Of a stretch of DNA of 8,659 bases, positions 6,785-8,659 are shown piece after piece. The DNA lies in the NCBI GenBank assembly GCA_021817875.1, contig JAKAFQ010000146.1, positions 1-8,659 on the forward strand, given 5' to 3'. This DNA is from Pseudomonadota bacterium. Its GTDB lineage: Bacteria > Pseudomonadota > Gammaproteobacteria > Steroidobacterales > Steroidobacteraceae. The notes below the pieces were generated by a model. That model had not been told where the DNA came from and ran no database searches. It was given only the letters and a program-made list of their open reading frames with translations. Position 1 is the first letter of the stretch; every line of letters starts with the position of its first letter. Made by a program: the position numbers and the translations under genes.

Positions 6785-7249
6785 TCAGTCGACCGGTTCG
6801 GTCGGCAGGCAGCGGGCGGCGACCGCAAAGTCGCGCAGCACGTTGATCTCGATGCGTGACTCCTCGAGGCGGCTCGCCAGCGTGTCGCGAATCGAGAGAA
6901 TCCCGAGCAGGCGCTCGCCCTCGACGACCGGCAGGTGGCGGAAGCGGTGGGTGCGCATCAGTGCCTGCGCATTTTCCATCGGCTCGTCCGGCCCGCAGCT
7001 CAATACTTCGGCCGTCATCAGGTCCCGGACGCACATGCTCGGCAGGCGGCTGGCATCCGTTGCCAGCGCGCGCACCAGATCGCGCTCCGAGACGATACCG
7101 ATCATGCGGGATTCGGGCCCCGATGCACACACCGGCATCGCGCCGATGCAGTGCTGGTGCAGCAGTTTCGCGGCTGTTTCCACGGTGTCATCCGGTCCGC
7201 AGGTCACGGGCCGCTGATGGGAACGCTTCAGAAATTCGCCAACTTTCAT
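6785..7249 (-). CDS. Tandem CBS-domain protein
   Basis: The 154-residue product is built from two CBS motifs and little else. The first (about 4-62) runs from VGEFLKRS to IGIVSERDLVRAL. The second (about 71-128) runs from VRDLMTAEVLSCGPDEP through HRFRHLPVVEGERLLGILSIRDTL, with a final helix ending in LPTEPVD. CBS pairs form a disc-like Bateman module that usually binds adenosyl ligands such as AMP, ATP or SAM and regulates a partner. No enzymatic or membrane domain is attached here. The start at 7249 is fixed by an exact GGAGGA (7262 to 7257) seven bases upstream; a GTG at 7276 is also in frame but less likely. The first 62 bases overlap the end of the metallophosphoesterase gene, so the two are probably co-transcribed. 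Its stop is 16 bases from that of the convergent methyltransferase. Confidence 0.9.
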   Translation of the reverse strand: MKVGEFLKRSHQRPVTCGPDDTVETAAKLLHQHCIGAMPVCASGPESRMIGIVSERDLVRALATDASRLPSMCVRDLMTAEVLSCGPDEPMENAQALMRTHRFRHLPVVEGERLLGILSIRDTLASRLEESRIEINVLRDFAVAARCLPTEPVD

Positions 7250-8042
7250 CTGATGCTCCTCCGGTGGCACTCTCACCCCAGGGTGCCGCGGTGACGATTC
7301 TCACCTCGGTGCCGAACCCGCAGGCCGGATCGAAGCGGTGCAGGTGATAGACGGGCCGGTTGCGCATGTGCGCCGGATAGTCGCCCTTGCGCAGCGACGT
7401 CGCCGTGCAGGGCGCGACCATGGCCGGAATTGCTCCGATGCGCCCGGCGGTCGAGCGATGCACGTGGCCGCAGAACACGGCGAGCACGCGCCCCGAATGC
7501 TGCAGGGTCCGCTGCAGCCTCGCCATGGCCTCGGGTGTCGCGAAATTGAGCGGATCGGGGCCGACCGTGACCGTGAACGGTGGATGATGCATGAATACCG
7601 CGATGGGCCTGGTGGTCTGTGCATCGATCAGTTCGGTGAGGCGCCGCGCGCGCTCGGCGCAGAACTCTCCCTTGTTGCTGCCCGGGCTCACCGTGTCGAG
7701 CGCGATCAGTCTCACCGGAAAATCCTCGACCGCGTAATCGAGGAACGGCGGATCACCGGGACGGCATGCCCAGCCGCGGAATGCGCGGCGGAGATTTTCG
7801 CGGTCATCCCGGTTTCCGGGCGCGACGTACAGCGGCGCGCGCGCCCGGCGCAGCAGGCAGGCTGCCAGCGCGTAATCCTCGCGGTCACCGCCGTGAGTGA
7901 TGTCTCCGGTGTGAATGATCGCATCGGGCTGGGGGTCGAGCGTATTGATGTCGGCGATCGTGCGGGCGAGATCCGCTGCGCGTTGCCCGGCATCGGCAGC
8001 GCCGCGGGCGATGTGTGTATCGGAGATCTGCGCGATGATCAT
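7188..8042 (-). CDS. Calcineurin-like metallophosphoesterase (CpdA/GpdQ-type phosphodiesterase family)
   Basis: The 284-residue product shows the class III phosphodiesterase motif series. ISDTH gives D8 and H10, HTGDITHGG gives D47, APGNRDD gives N77, FMHHPPF gives H152/H153, and [11 protein letters not shown] gives H193 and H195. These supply the ligands of a two-metal centre of the type that cleaves cyclic nucleotides or other phosphodiesters. The third motif is usually GNH followed by D or E; here R78 replaces the His that normally assists catalysis. No signal peptide is present, so the enzyme is cytoplasmic. The ATG at 8042 overlaps the sat stop codon as ATGA, which points to translational coupling. 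The same frame stays open upstream to 8294, but that part lies inside sat and is not credible coding. The last ~20 codons overlap the CBS gene. Whether the substrate is cAMP or another nucleotide cannot be told from sequence. Confidence 0.88.
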   Translation of the reverse strand: MIIAQISDTHIARGAADAGQRAADLARTIADINTLDPQPDAIIHTGDITHGGDREDYALAACLLRRARAPLYVAPGNRDDRENLRRAFRGWACRPGDPPFLDYAVEDFPVRLIALDTVSPGSNKGEFCAERARRLTELIDAQTTRPIAVFMHHPPFTVTVGPDPLNFATPEAMARLQRTLQHSGRVLAVFCGHVHRSTAGRIGAIPAMVAPCTATSLRKGDYPAHMRNRPVYHLHRFDPACGFGTEVRIVTAAPWGESATGGASDESWRISEAFPSAARDLRTG

Positions 8043-8659
8043 GGAGCGGCGGCGGGCTGCCTCGACTGCATGCCTGCATAATACTCCCTCAGGATCGCCA
8101 CCACCTCGGGACGGCTGAACTCCGCGGGTATGTCCTGGCCCGTGGCGAGCATCTCGCGCTGTCGCGTCCCGGAGATCGCGATGTGGTGCCGTGAATCGTG
8201 CGGACAGGTCCGCGCCGTCGCCATGCCGGCGCAGGTACGGCAGTAGAAGGTGACGTCGAGCTTGAGCGCCTGGGTCTCGAGGGCGCCGTCCCATAACTGG
8301 TCAAAGATGCGATGAGCGTCAAAGGGGCCGTAGTACTCGCCGACGCCGGCATGGTCTCGTCCGACGATGAGGTGCGAGCAGCCGAAGTTCTGGCGGATCA
8401 GCGCATGCAGCAGCGCCTCGCGTGGCCCGGCATAGCGCATCTCGATGGGGTAGCCCGCCTGAATCACCGTGTCCGGCCGGAAGTAGTGTGCGACCATGGC
8501 CTGGACCGCCCGGGTGCGCACTTCGGCGGGGATGTCGCCGGCCTTGAGCTGGCCGAGTACCTGATGGATGAAGACACCATCGAGCACCTCGAGCGCGATC
8601 TTGACCAGATACTCGTGGCTGCGATGCATGGGATTGCGCGTCTGGAAGGCGGCGACACG
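8039..8659 (-). CDS. sat: Sulfate adenylyltransferase (ATP sulfurylase), C-terminal part (5' end beyond right edge)
   Basis: The enzyme makes adenosine 5'-phosphosulfate and pyrophosphate from ATP and sulfate, the first step of sulfate activation; the reverse reaction yields ATP in sulfur oxidisers. The window holds the last ~206 residues, about half of the usual ~390-400, with no start codon visible. The visible part opens [18 protein letters not shown], the RNPxHxxH nucleotide-binding signature. Next come [29 protein letters not shown] (substrate pocket) and the diagnostic [17 protein letters not shown] zinc-type cluster, [16 protein letters not shown], follows, then [13 protein letters not shown]. 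This is the single-chain Sat family, not the two-subunit CysD/CysN enzyme. No APS-kinase domain is fused at the C-terminus, which ends soon after [14 protein letters not shown]. Its TGA overlaps the ATG of the metallophosphoesterase gene by four bases. Assimilatory and dissimilatory roles cannot be separated here. Confidence 0.95.
   Translation of the reverse strand, partial: RVAAFQTRNPMHRSHEYLVKIALEVLDGVFIHQVLGQLKAGDIPAEVRTRAVQAMVAHYFRPDTVIQAGYPIEMRYAGPREALLHALIRQNFGCSHLIVGRDHAGVGEYYGPFDAHRIFDQLWDGALETQALKLDVTFYCRTCAGMATARTCPHDSRHHIAISGTRQREMLATGQDIPAEFSRPEVVAILREYYAGMQSRQPAAAP

Noticed and set aside
8043..8294. Upstream extension of the metallophosphoesterase frame
   Set aside because: It overlaps the strongly conserved sat coding frame, and the conserved phosphoesterase fold begins exactly at [10 protein letters not shown] (ATG 8042).
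1..8659. CRISPR arrays, tRNA/rRNA genes, insertion sequences, phage or defence genes
   Set aside because: No regularly spaced long repeats, no tRNA-like sequence, no transposase or integrase-like protein, and no terminal inverted repeats were seen on reading both strands.

Overview
The window looks like chromosomal DNA of a high-GC Gram-negative bacterium. A TonB-dependent outer-membrane receptor requires an outer membrane. The receptor's sequence style, the Lrp-type regulator, the PGACS-type glutathione transferase and the GC-rich coding pattern suggest a Pseudomonadota member, perhaps a gammaproteobacterium of the Xanthomonadales/Nevskiales/Steroidobacter kind. That placement is inference. 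I see no tRNA, rRNA, CRISPR array, insertion sequence or phage gene.

Layout, left to right. (1) Positions 1-1979, minus strand: the N-terminal ~660 residues of a TonB-dependent receptor, cut off by the left edge. (2) Positions 1980-2312: an AT-rich divergent promoter region with a 20-bp palindrome, a second 13-bp palindrome and helically spaced ATAC repeats. (3) Positions 2313-3875, plus: a ~520-residue class V aminotransferase / cysteine desulfurase-like PLP enzyme. (4) Positions 3964-4434, minus: an Lrp/AsnC-family regulator, convergent with the PLP enzyme. (5) Positions 4435-5116: a ~680-base stretch without a convincing gene, holding the Lrp promoter and a terminator-like hairpin on the plus strand. 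(6) Positions 5117-6768, plus: a glutathione S-transferase-like protein followed by a class I SAM-dependent methyltransferase, probably one operon. (7) Positions 6785-8659, minus: a compact operon read right to left, with sulfate adenylyltransferase (sat, 5' part beyond the right edge), a cyclic-nucleotide-type metallophosphoesterase joined to sat by an ATGA overlap, and a two-domain CBS protein whose start lies inside the end of the phosphoesterase gene.

How the genes may fit together (inference): several products touch sulfur or adenosyl-nucleotide chemistry. Sat makes adenosine 5'-phosphosulfate, the metallophosphoesterase belongs to a phosphodiester hydrolase family, CBS pairs usually bind adenosyl ligands, the class V enzyme carries a cysteine in the desulfurase position, and the transferase is of a glutathione-using type. 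The receptor and PLP enzyme share a promoter region, and an Lrp-type regulator sits next door, so uptake and breakdown of an amino-acid-like or peptide substrate under Lrp control is a reasonable but untested model. No known biosynthetic or defence system is recognisable. The most distinctive points are the tightly coupled sat-phosphoesterase-CBS arrangement, an Arg in place of the usual His in the phosphoesterase GNH motif, and the structured divergent promoter.
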